A stretch of 64,000 nt of DNA from Massilia alkalitolerans DSM 17462 (GTDB lineage: Bacteria > Pseudomonadota > Gammaproteobacteria > Burkholderiales > Burkholderiaceae_D): the NCBI RefSeq assembly GCF_000427785.1, contig NZ_ATYR01000014.1, positions 84,331-148,330 on the forward strand, given 5' to 3'. The notes under the pieces were generated by a model. The model saw only the letters and a list, made by a program, of their open reading frames with translations, had not been told where the DNA came from and ran no database searches. Below are positions 38,759 to 47,644 of the stretch, one piece after another. The position numbers and the translations under genes were made by a program. Within the stretch, counting starts at the first letter, position 1. Every line of letters begins with the position of its first letter.

Positions 38759-40447
38759 ATGTACCGCTACGACCACTACGACCATCTCATCGTGCGCGAA
38801 CGCATCGCGCAGTACCGCAGCCAGGTGGAACGCCGCCTCTCCGATGAGTTGACCGAAGAAGAATTCATCCCGCTGCGCCTCCAGAACGGCCTGTACATGC
38901 AGCGCCACGCCTACATGCTGCGCGTGGCCGTGCCTTACGGCCTGTTGTCCTCGGCACAGATACGCATGTTCGCCCATATTGCTCGTAAGTACGACCGTGG
39001 TTACGGCCATTTCACTACCCGCCAGAACATCCAGTACAACTGGATTGAGCTGGAGCAAACTCCGAACATCCTGGAAGACCTGGCCTCGGTCGAGATGCAC
39101 GCCATCCAGACCTCAGGCAATTGCATCCGCAACATCACCACCGACGAATTTGCCGGTGTCGCGGCCGACGAGATCATCGATCCGCGCCCCTTCGCCGAGA
39201 TCCTGCGCCAGTGGAGCACCTTCCACCCCGAGTTCATCGCCCTGCCGCGCAAGTTCAAGGTGGCGATCAACGGCGCCGTCGAAGACCGCGCCGCGATCGC
39301 CATCCACGACATCGGCCTCACGCTCGTGAAGAACGATGCGGGCGAAGTCGGCTTCAAGTTCATGGCCGGCGGCGGCATGGGCCGTACCCCGATCCTGGGC
39401 TCGGTCATCCGCGACTTCCTGCCTTGGCAGCACCTGCTGACCTATACCGAAGCCGTGATGCGCGTGTACAACCAACACGGCCGCCGCGACAACAAGTACA
39501 AGGCCCGCATCAAGATCCTGCTGAAGGCCCTTGGCGTCGAGGAATTCACCCGCCAGGTCGAAGCCGAATGGGCTGACCTGAAGGACGGTCCGGAAACCCT
39601 GACCCAGGACGAATTCGACCGCGTCGCCCAGTGGTTCCAGCCGCACGCCTACGCCACGCTTGAAGACACCGATCCGACCGCCCAGCATCCGGACAACCGC
39701 GCCTTTGCCAACTGGCTCAACCGCAACGTCAAGCCGCACAAGGTGCCGGGCTACGCCGCCGTGGTGCTGTCGCTCAAGAAAACCGGCGTGCCGCCGGGCG
39801 ACGCGACCGCCGAGCAGATGGACTTCGTGGCCGACCTGGCCGACAAGTACAGCTTCGGCGAACTGCGCGTGACCCACGAGCAGAACCTGGTGCTGGCCGA
39901 CGTCGAACAGAGCAAGCTGTTTGAGCTGTGGCAGCTGGCCAAGGCCAAGGGCCTGGCGACGCCGAACATCGGCCTGCTGACCGACATCATCGCCTGCCCG
40001 GGCGGCGACTTCTGCTCGCTGGCGAATGCCAAGTCGATCCCGATCGCGGCGGCGATTGCAGAGCGTTTCGACAACCTCGACTTCCAGCACGACATCGGCG
40101 ACATCGAACTGAACATCTCGGGCTGCATCAACGCCTGCGGCCACCACCACGTGGGCGCCATCGGCATCCTCGGCGTCGACAAGGACGGCAGCGAGTGGTA
40201 CCAGGTGTCGATCGGCGGCTCGCAGGGCAATAATTCGGCGATCGGCAAGATCATCGGCCCGTCCTTCTCGGCGCTGCAGATGCCGGAAGTGGTCGGCCGC
40301 CTGCTGGAAGTCTATGTGCGCGAGCGCTATGAAGGCGAACGTTTCGTCGACACCGTGCAGCGCCTCGGCATCGCGCCGTTCAAGGAACATGTCTATGCCA
40401 CGCCGATCGCGGCGGGCGAACTGGTTGGGGAAGACCACTATGCCTAA
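38759..40447 (+). CDS. cysI: Sulfite reductase, hemoprotein subunit (CysI-like)
   Basis: This 562-residue siroheme/[4Fe-4S] enzyme reduces sulfite to sulfide. Cluster ligands are CPGGDFC (C-x5-C) and CINAC (C-x3-C, in SGCINACGHHHVG). RGYGHFTTRQNIQYNWIEL-type siroheme-binding sequence lies near residue 85. The ATG at 38759 fits relatives (MYRYD start), while a TTG at 38672 would add the regulatory repeat to the coding region. No flavoprotein CysJ is nearby, so it may use ferredoxin. It overlaps the DUF934 gene by 8 bp. Confidence 0.92.
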   Translation: MYRYDHYDHLIVRERIAQYRSQVERRLSDELTEEEFIPLRLQNGLYMQRHAYMLRVAVPYGLLSSAQIRMFAHIARKYDRGYGHFTTRQNIQYNWIELEQTPNILEDLASVEMHAIQTSGNCIRNITTDEFAGVAADEIIDPRPFAEILRQWSTFHPEFIALPRKFKVAINGAVEDRAAIAIHDIGLTLVKNDAGEVGFKFMAGGGMGRTPILGSVIRDFLPWQHLLTYTEAVMRVYNQHGRRDNKYKARIKILLKALGVEEFTRQVEAEWADLKDGPETLTQDEFDRVAQWFQPHAYATLEDTDPTAQHPDNRAFANWLNRNVKPHKVPGYAAVVLSLKKTGVPPGDATAEQMDFVADLADKYSFGELRVTHEQNLVLADVEQSKLFELWQLAKAKGLATPNIGLLTDIIACPGGDFCSLANAKSIPIAAAIAERFDNLDFQHDIGDIELNISGCINACGHHHVGAIGILGVDKDGSEWYQVSIGGSQGNNSAIGKIIGPSFSALQMPEVVGRLLEVYVRERYEGERFVDTVQRLGIAPFKEHVYATPIAAGELVGEDHYA

Positions 40448-41003
40448 TTTCGTCCTGCACAAGCAGATCATCAAACACCGCGAAGTGGTCGAGGACGACT
40501 GGAGCGTGCTGCGCCTGCTAGAGGGCGAAACGCCGGAATCCGTCGAAGTCCCACAAGGCAAGTTCATCGTGCCGCTGGGCGTGTGGCAGGCGCAGCGCGC
40601 CGCGCTGTCCGGCCGCAGCGAGATCGGCGTCTGGCTGGCGCCGGACGAGGGGGCCGCCGCCATCAAGGACGACCTGTCGCGCTTTGGCGTGATCGCCGTG
40701 GATTTCCCGAAGTTCTCGGACGGCCGTGGCTACTCGACCGCCTTCAACCTGCGCAAGCGCCTCGGCTACAACGGCGAGCTGCGCGCGATCGGCGACGTGT
40801 TGCGCGACCAGCTGTGGCCCCTGTCGCGCGTCGGCTTCGATGCCTTCGCCACCCGCCAGGACCGCAGCATCCACGACGCGCTCAAGGGCCTGACCGTGTT
40901 TTCGGAAACCTACCAGGCCTCGGTCGACCAGCCGCTGCCGCTGTTCCGCCGTGCGCCGCGCGGCACGCCGCCGGAACTGACCGACGTCGGCGCCGGCATC
41001 TAA
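40440..41003 (+). CDS. DUF934 family protein of sulfite reduction
   Basis: This 187-residue protein matches DUF934 (FVLHKQIIKHREV, then VAVDFPKFSDGRGYSTA and LRKRLGYNGELRAIGDVLRDQL). It is a constant neighbour of cysI in betaproteobacteria and pseudomonads. No biochemical function is established. An accessory or electron-transfer role in sulfite reduction is inferred from context. The start overlaps the cysI end by 8 bp, and cysH follows after 21 bp. Confidence 0.92.
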   Translation: MPNFVLHKQIIKHREVVEDDWSVLRLLEGETPESVEVPQGKFIVPLGVWQAQRAALSGRSEIGVWLAPDEGAAAIKDDLSRFGVIAVDFPKFSDGRGYSTAFNLRKRLGYNGELRAIGDVLRDQLWPLSRVGFDAFATRQDRSIHDALKGLTVFSETYQASVDQPLPLFRRAPRGTPPELTDVGAGI

Positions 41004-41024
41004 GGAAGCATTCAAGGAACCACC

Positions 41025-41741
41025 ATGAGCGACCTGCACCGCCGCGTCGAAGAAACGAACGCCATCCTGGCGCGCATCGCCCGCGATCACTCGCCCGCCG
41101 TGTTCGCATCGAGCCTGGCGGCCGAAGACATGGTCCTGACCGACCTGATCCTCAAAGCGAAGCTGCCGATCGGGATCTTCTCGCTCGAGACCGGCCGTCT
41201 GCACGCCGAGACCCTCGACATGCTCAATCGCGTACGCGAGACCTACGGCATTGATATCGCCCTGTTCAAGCCGCAGCCGGAAGCGGTGGAAGCCTACGTG
41301 GCGCGGAACGGCCTGAACGCCTTCTACGACAGCGTCGAGATGCGCAAGGAATGCTGCCGCGTGCGCAAGGTCGAGCCCTTGGGGCGTGCCCTGGCCGGCA
41401 AGCAGGCCTGGATCACCGGCCAGCGCCGCGCCCAGTCGACCACGCGCGCCGAACTGGCGGTGCAGGAGTTTGACTCCGCCCATGGCATGCAGAAGTTCAA
41501 CCCGCTGGCCGACTGGCTTGAGGAGAACGTGTGGGAGTACCTGCGCACCAACGAGGTGCCCTACAACGCCCTGCACGACCGCGGCTATCCGTCGATCGGC
41601 TGCGAGCCTTGCACCCGCGCGGTCCAGCCGGGCGAGGACGTGCGCGCCGGCCGCTGGTGGTGGGAAAACCCCGAATCGAAGGAATGCGGCCTGCACCTGG
41701 TCGACGGCAAACTCATTCGCATCAAATCCGTGGCTGCGTAA
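41025..41741 (+). CDS. cysH: Adenylyl-sulfate (APS) reductase
   Basis: This 238-residue enzyme reduces APS to sulfite and AMP with thioredoxin. It has the paired ECCRVRK and GCEPC cysteines that bind a [4Fe-4S] cluster, marking the APS rather than PAPS type, and the catalytic cysteine in ESKECGLH near the C terminus. The presence of the APS type agrees with the lack of an APS kinase in the operon. SD AAGGAA precedes the start. Confidence 0.95.
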   Translation: MSDLHRRVEETNAILARIARDHSPAVFASSLAAEDMVLTDLILKAKLPIGIFSLETGRLHAETLDMLNRVRETYGIDIALFKPQPEAVEAYVARNGLNAFYDSVEMRKECCRVRKVEPLGRALAGKQAWITGQRRAQSTTRAELAVQEFDSAHGMQKFNPLADWLEENVWEYLRTNEVPYNALHDRGYPSIGCEPCTRAVQPGEDVRAGRWWWENPESKECGLHLVDGKLIRIKSVAA

Positions 41742-41779
41742 GCGCCACCGCATCGCAGCCATAGCTAAGGCAAAACAAC

Positions 41780-42718
41780 ATGACGACAGTATTCGACAAC
41801 CCGGGCGTGCTCACCGACGTGAATGCGCGCCACCTCGACGCCCTCGAATCCGAGGCCATCCACATCCTGCGCGAAGTGGCGGCCGAATGCAGCAACCCTG
41901 CCCTGCTGTTCTCGGGCGGCAAGGATTCGGTTGTCCTGCTGCGCCTGGCGGAAAAGGCCTTCCGCCCGGGTAAATTCCCCTTCCCGCTGGTGCACATCGA
42001 CACCGGCCACAACTTCGACGAAGTGATCGCCTTCCGCGACGCCCGTGTGGCGGAACTGGGCGAGCGCCTGATCGTCGGCTCGGTCGAGGAGTCGATCCGG
42101 CGCGGCACCGTGCGGCTGCGCAATCCGGCCACCGATTCGCGCAACGCGGCTCAGGCGGTAACGCTGCTGGAGACCATCGCCGAACACGGTTTCGACGCCT
42201 GCATCGGCGGCGCCCGCCGCGACGAGGAAAAGGCGCGCGCCAAGGAGCGCATCTTCTCCTTCCGCGACGAATTCGGCCAGTGGGACCCGAAGGCCCAGCG
42301 TCCGGAATTGTGGGACCTGTATAACACCCGCGTCCACCCGGGCGAGAACATGCGCGTGTTCCCGATCTCGAACTGGACCGAGCTGGACGTGTGGCAGTAC
42401 ATCGCCCGCGAAAAGCTGGCCCTGCCCCCGATCTACTTCGCCCACGAGCGCCAGGTGATCCCGCGTAACGGCCTGCTGGTGCCGCTCACCCCGCTGACCC
42501 CGGCCCGCGAAGGCGAGCAGGTCGAGACCCGCACCGTGCGCTTCCGCACCGTGGGCGACATCTCCTGCACCTGCCCGGTGGCTTCCACCGCCAGCACCGT
42601 GGAGAACATCATCGCCGAAACCGCCGTCACCGAAGTGACCGAACGCGGCGCGACCCGGATGGACGACCAGACCTCCGAAGCCTCGATGGAAAAGCGCAAG
42701 AAGCAAGGATATTTCTGA
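41780..42718 (+). CDS. cysD: Sulfate adenylyltransferase subunit 2
   Basis: This 312-residue catalytic subunit of ATP sulfurylase makes APS from sulfate and ATP. The PP-loop is LFSGGKDSVVLL near residue 47, and ARRDEEKARAKERI follows at about 140. The stop overlaps the cysN start by one base (TGATG), so the two subunits are coupled. Confidence 0.97.
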   Translation: MTTVFDNPGVLTDVNARHLDALESEAIHILREVAAECSNPALLFSGGKDSVVLLRLAEKAFRPGKFPFPLVHIDTGHNFDEVIAFRDARVAELGERLIVGSVEESIRRGTVRLRNPATDSRNAAQAVTLLETIAEHGFDACIGGARRDEEKARAKERIFSFRDEFGQWDPKAQRPELWDLYNTRVHPGENMRVFPISNWTELDVWQYIAREKLALPPIYFAHERQVIPRNGLLVPLTPLTPAREGEQVETRTVRFRTVGDISCTCPVASTASTVENIIAETAVTEVTERGATRMDDQTSEASMEKRKKQGYF

Positions 42719-44025
42719 TGAACGCCATGACCGACAACCTCAATCAAAGCGGCATGCTCCGCTTCATCACCGCCGGCTCGGTGGACGATGGCAAAAGCAC
42801 CCTGATCGGCCGCCTGCTGTACGACAGCAAGGGCATTTTCGCCGACCAGCTGGCCGCCGTCTCGCGCTCGAAGCACAAGCGCACCGTGGGCGACACCATC
42901 GACTTGTCGCTGCTGACCGACGGCCTCGAAGCCGAGCGCGAACAGGGCATCACCATCGACGTGGCCTACCGCTACTTCGCCACCCCGAAGCGCAAGTTCA
43001 TCATCGCCGACACCCCGGGCCACGAGCAGTACACCCGCAACATGGTGACCGGCGCCTCGACCGCGGACGCCGTGATCATCCTGGTGGACGTCTCGAAAGT
43101 GAAACTGGGCGACGACGGCAGCGTGACGCTGCTCACGCAAACCAAGCGCCACTCGACCATCGCCAAGCTGCTGCAGATCGAGCACGTGATCGTGGCCGTC
43201 AACAAGATGGACCTGGTGAACTACGACCAGGCCGTGTATGAGCGCATCGTTGCCGCCTACGGCGAGTTCGCCCAATCGCTGGGCCTGAAGGACGTGACCG
43301 CGATCCCGCTGTCGGCACTCAGCGGCGACAACGTGGTGCTCGCCTCCGAGCGCATGTCCTGGTACCAGGGCCCGACCCTGATCGAGCTGCTGGAAGGCCT
43401 GTCGGTGTACGACGAATCGCACGCCGCCCCGTTCCGCTTCCCGGTGCAACTGGTGGCGCGCCACAACGGCCACGAAGCCAATGACTTCCGCGGCTACATG
43501 GGTCGCATCGAATCAGGCAAGGTTTCGGTCGGCGACAAGCTGGTGGTGCAGCCTTCGGGCCAGCAGGCGACCGTCAAGGAGATCGTCACCTTCGACGCTT
43601 CCCTGCAATCGGCCGTGGCCGGCCAGTCGGTGACCCTGCTGCTGAACGAGTACCTGGACATCTCGCGCGGCGACCTGCTCGCCGGCGCCGAGCAGCCGGC
43701 GACCCTCTTGAAGCAGGTGGTGGCGGACGTGTGCTGGATGTCAGACGAGCCGCTGGATGCGCGCCGCAAGTACTGGATCAAGCACGGCACCCGCCAGACC
43801 GGCGCCAAGGTGAAGCAGGTCGACAGCATCCTGGACGTCAACACCCAGCAACGCCACGCGGCAGAAGGCCTGAAGCTGAACGACATCGCCACCGTGCAGC
43901 TCTCAGTCCAGCAGCCGCTGGCGGCCGACGCCTATTGCGACAACCGCGCAACGGGCGCCTTCATCCTGATCGATGAAGTCACCCACCAGACCGTCGCAGC
44001 GGGTATGATCCGTCTGGATCAATAA
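42718..44025 (+). CDS. cysN: Sulfate adenylyltransferase subunit 1 (GTPase)
   Basis: This 435-residue GTPase partner of CysD couples GTP hydrolysis to sulfate activation. G motifs are SVDDGKSTL (G1), DTPGHEQY (G3) and NKMDL (G4). The C terminus ends in the beta-barrel domain, with no fused CysC kinase, which fits the APS route used by the CysH here. It is followed 13 bp later by cobA. Confidence 0.97.
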   Translation: MNAMTDNLNQSGMLRFITAGSVDDGKSTLIGRLLYDSKGIFADQLAAVSRSKHKRTVGDTIDLSLLTDGLEAEREQGITIDVAYRYFATPKRKFIIADTPGHEQYTRNMVTGASTADAVIILVDVSKVKLGDDGSVTLLTQTKRHSTIAKLLQIEHVIVAVNKMDLVNYDQAVYERIVAAYGEFAQSLGLKDVTAIPLSALSGDNVVLASERMSWYQGPTLIELLEGLSVYDESHAAPFRFPVQLVARHNGHEANDFRGYMGRIESGKVSVGDKLVVQPSGQQATVKEIVTFDASLQSAVAGQSVTLLLNEYLDISRGDLLAGAEQPATLLKQVVADVCWMSDEPLDARRKYWIKHGTRQTGAKVKQVDSILDVNTQQRHAAEGLKLNDIATVQLSVQQPLAADAYCDNRATGAFILIDEVTHQTVAAGMIRLDQ

Positions 44026-44038
44026 GCGAAGGAAGCGT

Positions 44039-44755
44039 ATGGCGGCACTGGGGAAAGTCTATCTGGTAGGAGCCGGACCCGGTGCCGCCGACCTCATCAC
44101 CGTACGCGGCGCGCGCCTGCTGGAGCAGGCCGACGTCGTGCTCTACGACGCCCTCGTCACGCCCGAGATGCTGGCCTTGTGCCGCCAGGCGGAGCTGATC
44201 TCCGTCGGCAAGCGTTCGGGCCAGCGCTCCACCGCGCAAACCATCATCAACCAGCAGTTGGTCGAATGCGCCGGCAAGTTCCGGCAAGTGGTGCGCTTGA
44301 AAGGTGGCGATCCGATGCTGTTCGGGCGCGCCGACGAAGAACTGCGTGCGCTGGAAGCGGCCGGCATCGAGGTCGAAGTCGTCCCCGGCATCACGACCGC
44401 GGTTGCGGCGGCAGCAGCTACCCTGCAGCCGCTGACCAAGCGCGGCGTGGCGCGCAGCGTCGCCTTCTTCACGTCCAGCACCGCGCCGGACCAGCCCGAT
44501 CACCCTGCCCTGCCCGAGACCGACACCCTGGTGCAGTACATGGGCGGGCGCGAAGCCGCGGCCACCGCCGAGCGCCTGCTGGCCGAAGGGCGGCGGCCGG
44601 ACCTGCCTGTCGTCGTGGTGGAAAACTGCAGCCGGGCGGATGAACGGATCTTGCGCCTGACTTTATCGGACCTGGCCCGCGGCCTGGAGCCGGGCCACGG
44701 ACCGGTGCTGGTGATGCTCGGCGAGGCGCTCGCCAGGCGCGAACATCAGACGTAG
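44039..44755 (+). CDS. cobA: Uroporphyrinogen-III C-methyltransferase
   Basis: This SAM enzyme makes precorrin-2 from uroporphyrinogen III, the first step to siroheme. The 238-residue protein has VYLVGAGPGAADLITVRG, the RLKGGDPMLFGR motif and VVPGITTAVAAAA. There is no fused CysG dehydrogenase/chelatase domain, so only the methylation step is encoded. Its place at the end of the cys operon makes it a supplier of siroheme for CysI. The 3' end overlaps the convergent DUF4214 gene by 10 bp. Confidence 0.95.
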   Translation: MAALGKVYLVGAGPGAADLITVRGARLLEQADVVLYDALVTPEMLALCRQAELISVGKRSGQRSTAQTIINQQLVECAGKFRQVVRLKGGDPMLFGRADEELRALEAAGIEVEVVPGITTAVAAAAATLQPLTKRGVARSVAFFTSSTAPDQPDHPALPETDTLVQYMGGREAAATAERLLAEGRRPDLPVVVVENCSRADERILRLTLSDLARGLEPGHGPVLVMLGEALARREHQT

Positions 44756-47073
44756 GGCATGAACTCGATTCCGTTCTGGATCGCCCCGATCACCTGCGCC
44801 TGGTTCTCGGCGCTCTCGCTGAAGAAGGCCAGCACCTGCTCGCGCGGGGTGTGCAGTTCGGTCAGCGCCTTCATCCAGTAATCGTAGCCCGCGCCTTCGG
44901 CGCTCCGGTGCAGGACGTTGTTGTACAGGAGTCCCACGAACTGCGCGTCGCTCGCGTTGGCGCCGTACAGGCTTTTGAATTCGTCGCTGCCGGCGAAGCC
45001 CGCCGCCACCTGCTCCAGCGTCACGCCCGCGTCCATCATCTTGATCCAGTAGCCCACGCCCTCCTTGTCAGGCGCGCGGTCGAAGGCTGCCCGGTACAGG
45101 CGATAGGCCTGGCCGGCAGTGCCTTCGATATCCAGCGCCACCGAGACGTCGGCGAACTTCAGGCGCTCGACGTTCACCAGCGTGTCGGTGCCGCCGGCGC
45201 CGAAGCGATCCACGACGGTCGTGCCGCTTGCAGTGCGCGCGATGTCGAACAGGCTCTTGTAGCTGCCGTACTCGATCGTGTCGATGCCGCCGAGGCCGTC
45301 GATTTTCTGGTTGCCCGCCATCGCCTTGATCAGGTTCGCGCCATCGCTGCCGCTCACCGTGGGAGCGATGGAGGAGCCGCTGCCGGTAGTGGTGCCCGTG
45401 CTGCCCGAACCCGGGGACGGCGTGGGGGCCGGCGCTGGAGCTGGAGCTGGAGCTGGAGCTGGAGCTGGAGCTGGCGCTGGCGCTGGAGCCGGAGCCGGAG
45501 CCGGCACTGGAACTGGGGCCGGCGCTGGAACTGGGGCCGGCGCTGGAGCCGGGACTGGTTCCGGCGCCGTGCCCGTCGCCGGTGCGGAGACCATCGGCGG
45601 CGGCTCGATCCCGGCCAGCACGCGGGCCTCGACCTGCACCGTCCCATCGGCCTGGGTATCGATCCAGGCGGCGGCGAATCCGCCACCGGCGAGTGCGCTC
45701 AGGACCGGGTTGGCCTGGTCGCCCTGGCGCATTTCGTTGATCCCGAATTCGCGCGCATCGAGTGCGCTGCCGTCGGCGCCGAAGCGCCGGCCGAAGACGC
45801 CGTTGCCGTCGAAGTCGCCGCTCCCGCTCTGCCATGCGATCAGGAAGCCGCCGTCGGCCAGCGCGACCGTGCTGGCCTCGAAGCGGCCGCCGCCGCCATC
45901 CAGGTTGGCCTGCGTCATGTCGCCCAGGCGATTGCCGGCGGCGTCGAAGCGCTGGAAGAAGATGTCGCTGCTCGCGAAACCCCACGGGGAATTCGCATAG
46001 CTGTCCCAGGTCACCACGAAGCCGCCCCCGGCCAGCACGGTGACGCTCGGCTGCGGGGCCGCGGTGGCGATGCTGGCGGCCAGCCCGTCGCCGCTCACCA
46101 GGATGGTCGCGCCGCCGGCCTGCGCTGCATAGACGTTGCCGTCGCCCAGCTCGCCCCATGTGACGACGTAGCCGCCGGCGCCGGCGGCGATGCTCGGGCT
46201 GAAGGCCGTCCCCAGCGTGCCGTAGACCTGCTCGCCGCCATGCGGGTTGCCGTTGGCATCGGCGCTGCGCACGTGCACCTGCCCGCCGCTGCGCCAGGCG
46301 ACCGCGAAGGAGCCGTCGCGCAATGCGGTCACGTCGGGCATGGCCGTGTCAAGGCCGGCGGCGCCGACCACGACTTCGGCCCCCGGCTTGCCGGTGGCGT
46401 CGAGGACGCGGTAGGCGATGCGGGTGCCAAAGCCGTCGGTGCTGGTGTAGGCCACCACCGACCGTCCGTCCGCCAGCGCGGCCACCGCGGGCGCGCCTTC
46501 CACCGCGCCGTCGCCCGTCGAGCTGATGGCGATGACCTGCCCCTGTGCGGCGCCGCTGGCGCTGCGCAGCTGCCCCACCACGCTGCCGTTCGGCGCCTGC
46601 CAGACCGCGATGAACGCGCCCGTCGACAACGTCGCCAGTTCGGGGTTGGCGGAAGGCGCCGCCGCACCGAGGGCAAACTCGCTGCCGAAGCCGGCCAGGT
46701 CGCGCGAGCTGCCCGCTTCCACGTTGTACACCAGCGTCTCGGCGATACCCTTGCCCGGCAGCGGATTGCCGTAGCCGTCGATCTGGTTGCGGTCATAGTA
46801 ATGCACGGTGACCGCCACGCCGCTGCCGGCGGCCGGCAGCAGTGCCGCGTTGTTAACGATCAGGCGCGCTGTGGTGTCGGTCGCCGGGTTGTAGGAGATC
46901 GAGAACAGGCCCGGCACCGACTGCCCATCGATGACCCAGCGTCCGCCGGTCGGCAGGCCCCAGTCGATCGGGGTCAGCGTGGCGGCGAGCTCGCCGCTGC
47001 GCAGGGTGGTGAACAGGACATCGCGGTCGTCGAGGATGCCGACTGGGGCGTAATCGGTGGTATCGGTGCTCAT
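44746..47073 (-). CDS. DUF4214 domain protein with Pro-Ala spacer
   Basis: This is a 775-residue protein. The N-terminal part (about 130-490) holds repeated beta units with G-G-F/Y-x-V-x-W patterns (GGFVVTWDSY, GGYVVTWGEL, GGFLIAWQSG), suggesting a beta-propeller or lectin-like fold. A (PA)n stretch of about 45 residues (about 507-552) is encoded by hexanucleotide repeats. The C-terminal part (about 640-765) is a DUF4214 domain (AYRLYRAAFDRAPDKEG). There is no N-terminal signal peptide, so secretion by a type I-like route is possible. No exporter gene is adjacent. Confidence 0.85.
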   Translation of the reverse strand: MSTDTTDYAPVGILDDRDVLFTTLRSGELAATLTPIDWGLPTGGRWVIDGQSVPGLFSISYNPATDTTARLIVNNAALLPAAGSGVAVTVHYYDRNQIDGYGNPLPGKGIAETLVYNVEAGSSRDLAGFGSEFALGAAAPSANPELATLSTGAFIAVWQAPNGSVVGQLRSASGAAQGQVIAISSTGDGAVEGAPAVAALADGRSVVAYTSTDGFGTRIAYRVLDATGKPGAEVVVGAAGLDTAMPDVTALRDGSFAVAWRSGGQVHVRSADANGNPHGGEQVYGTLGTAFSPSIAAGAGGYVVTWGELGDGNVYAAQAGGATILVSGDGLAASIATAAPQPSVTVLAGGGFVVTWDSYANSPWGFASSDIFFQRFDAAGNRLGDMTQANLDGGGGRFEASTVALADGGFLIAWQSGSGDFDGNGVFGRRFGADGSALDAREFGINEMRQGDQANPVLSALAGGGFAAAWIDTQADGTVQVEARVLAGIEPPPMVSAPATGTAPEPVPAPAPAPVPAPAPVPVPAPAPAPAPAPAPAPAPAPAPAPAPAPTPSPGSGSTGTTTGSGSSIAPTVSGSDGANLIKAMAGNQKIDGLGGIDTIEYGSYKSLFDIARTASGTTVVDRFGAGGTDTLVNVERLKFADVSVALDIEGTAGQAYRLYRAAFDRAPDKEGVGYWIKMMDAGVTLEQVAAGFAGSDEFKSLYGANASDAQFVGLLYNNVLHRSAEGAGYDYWMKALTELHTPREQVLAFFSESAENQAQVIGAIQNGIEFMPYV
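45431..45568. repeat. Hexanucleotide tandem array inside the DUF4214 gene
   Basis: About 23 six-base units of the type GGNNCT/GGNNCC, including six perfect GGAGCT copies (45437-45472) and an 18-bp direct repeat at 45509-45526 and 45527-45544. On the coding strand each unit encodes one Pro-Ala or Pro-Val pair, so slippage changes spacer length but never the frame. Confidence 0.9.
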
Positions 47074-47181
47074 GGGCGGCAGGTTTCTGAAAGCTGGCCG
47101 CGCAGGGGGTGCGCGGCACGGAACAGAAACGATGATGCCCTACGGAAACCAGTATTTAAAGACGGAAATTAAATTCCATGC

Positions 47182-47214
47182 GGCAATATGGCGGAAAACC
47201 AACGTAATATTGCC
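47182..47214. promoter_or_regulatory. Inverted repeat upstream of the DUF4214 gene
   Basis: GGCAATAT (47182-47189) and ATATTGCC (47207-47214), with a 17-bp spacer, lie about 110 bp before the DUF4214 start in the otherwise unexplained 202-bp intergenic stretch. Form and place fit an operator, but no regulator can be named. Confidence 0.4.
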
Positions 47215-47275
47215 GGCTTTGCCAAGCCTGTTAGTGCTTTATCAGCACAAAACTGGACAGGACGGCAAAAATGTT

Positions 47276-47644
47276 TTACCCGAGCGCGCGGATGCAATAG
47301 TCGGTCATGGCCGCCTGTACCTGCGGGTCTTCGCCGATCGCACCGGCCACTTCCAGGCGCAGGCCCGGATGCGCGGCGCGGATGCCGTCCGCCAGCTGCG
47401 GCAGGTCGCGCAACAGGTGCCCGCCCTGGCCCAGGAACACCGGCACCACCGTGATCTCGTCGACGCCCTCGCCCACCAGCGCATCGATGGCGGCAGGCAG
47501 GCGCGGTTCCATCAGTTCGAGGAAGGCCAGGCGCACCGGCACGCCGGGTACCCTGCTCTGCGACTGCTCGCGAAGGCGTTCGAAAGGCGCGGCCCAGGAT
47601 TGGGCACGCGCGCCATGTGCAAACAGGACGAGTGCGCGTTTCAT
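47276..47644 (-). CDS. cbiX: Sirohydrochlorin chelatase (CbiX/SirB-like)
   Basis: This 122-residue single-domain class II chelatase inserts Fe2+ or Co2+ into sirohydrochlorin. Its histidine in FAHGARAQSW and the GGHLLRDLP motif are the expected metal-site region. A start at 47644 overlaps the lptG stop (TGATG), which places it last in an lptF-lptG-cbiX operon. With CobA it covers two of three siroheme steps, and a precorrin-2 dehydrogenase is not in the window. Choice of iron over cobalt is inferred from the sulfite reductase context. Confidence 0.88.
   Translation of the reverse strand: MKRALVLFAHGARAQSWAAPFERLREQSQSRVPGVPVRLAFLELMEPRLPAAIDALVGEGVDEITVVPVFLGQGGHLLRDLPQLADGIRAAHPGLRLEVAGAIGEDPQVQAAMTDYCIRALG

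Noticed and set aside
45431..45568. Repeat array as a possible CRISPR
   Set aside because: Units are six bases with no spacers and encode Pro-Ala in frame.
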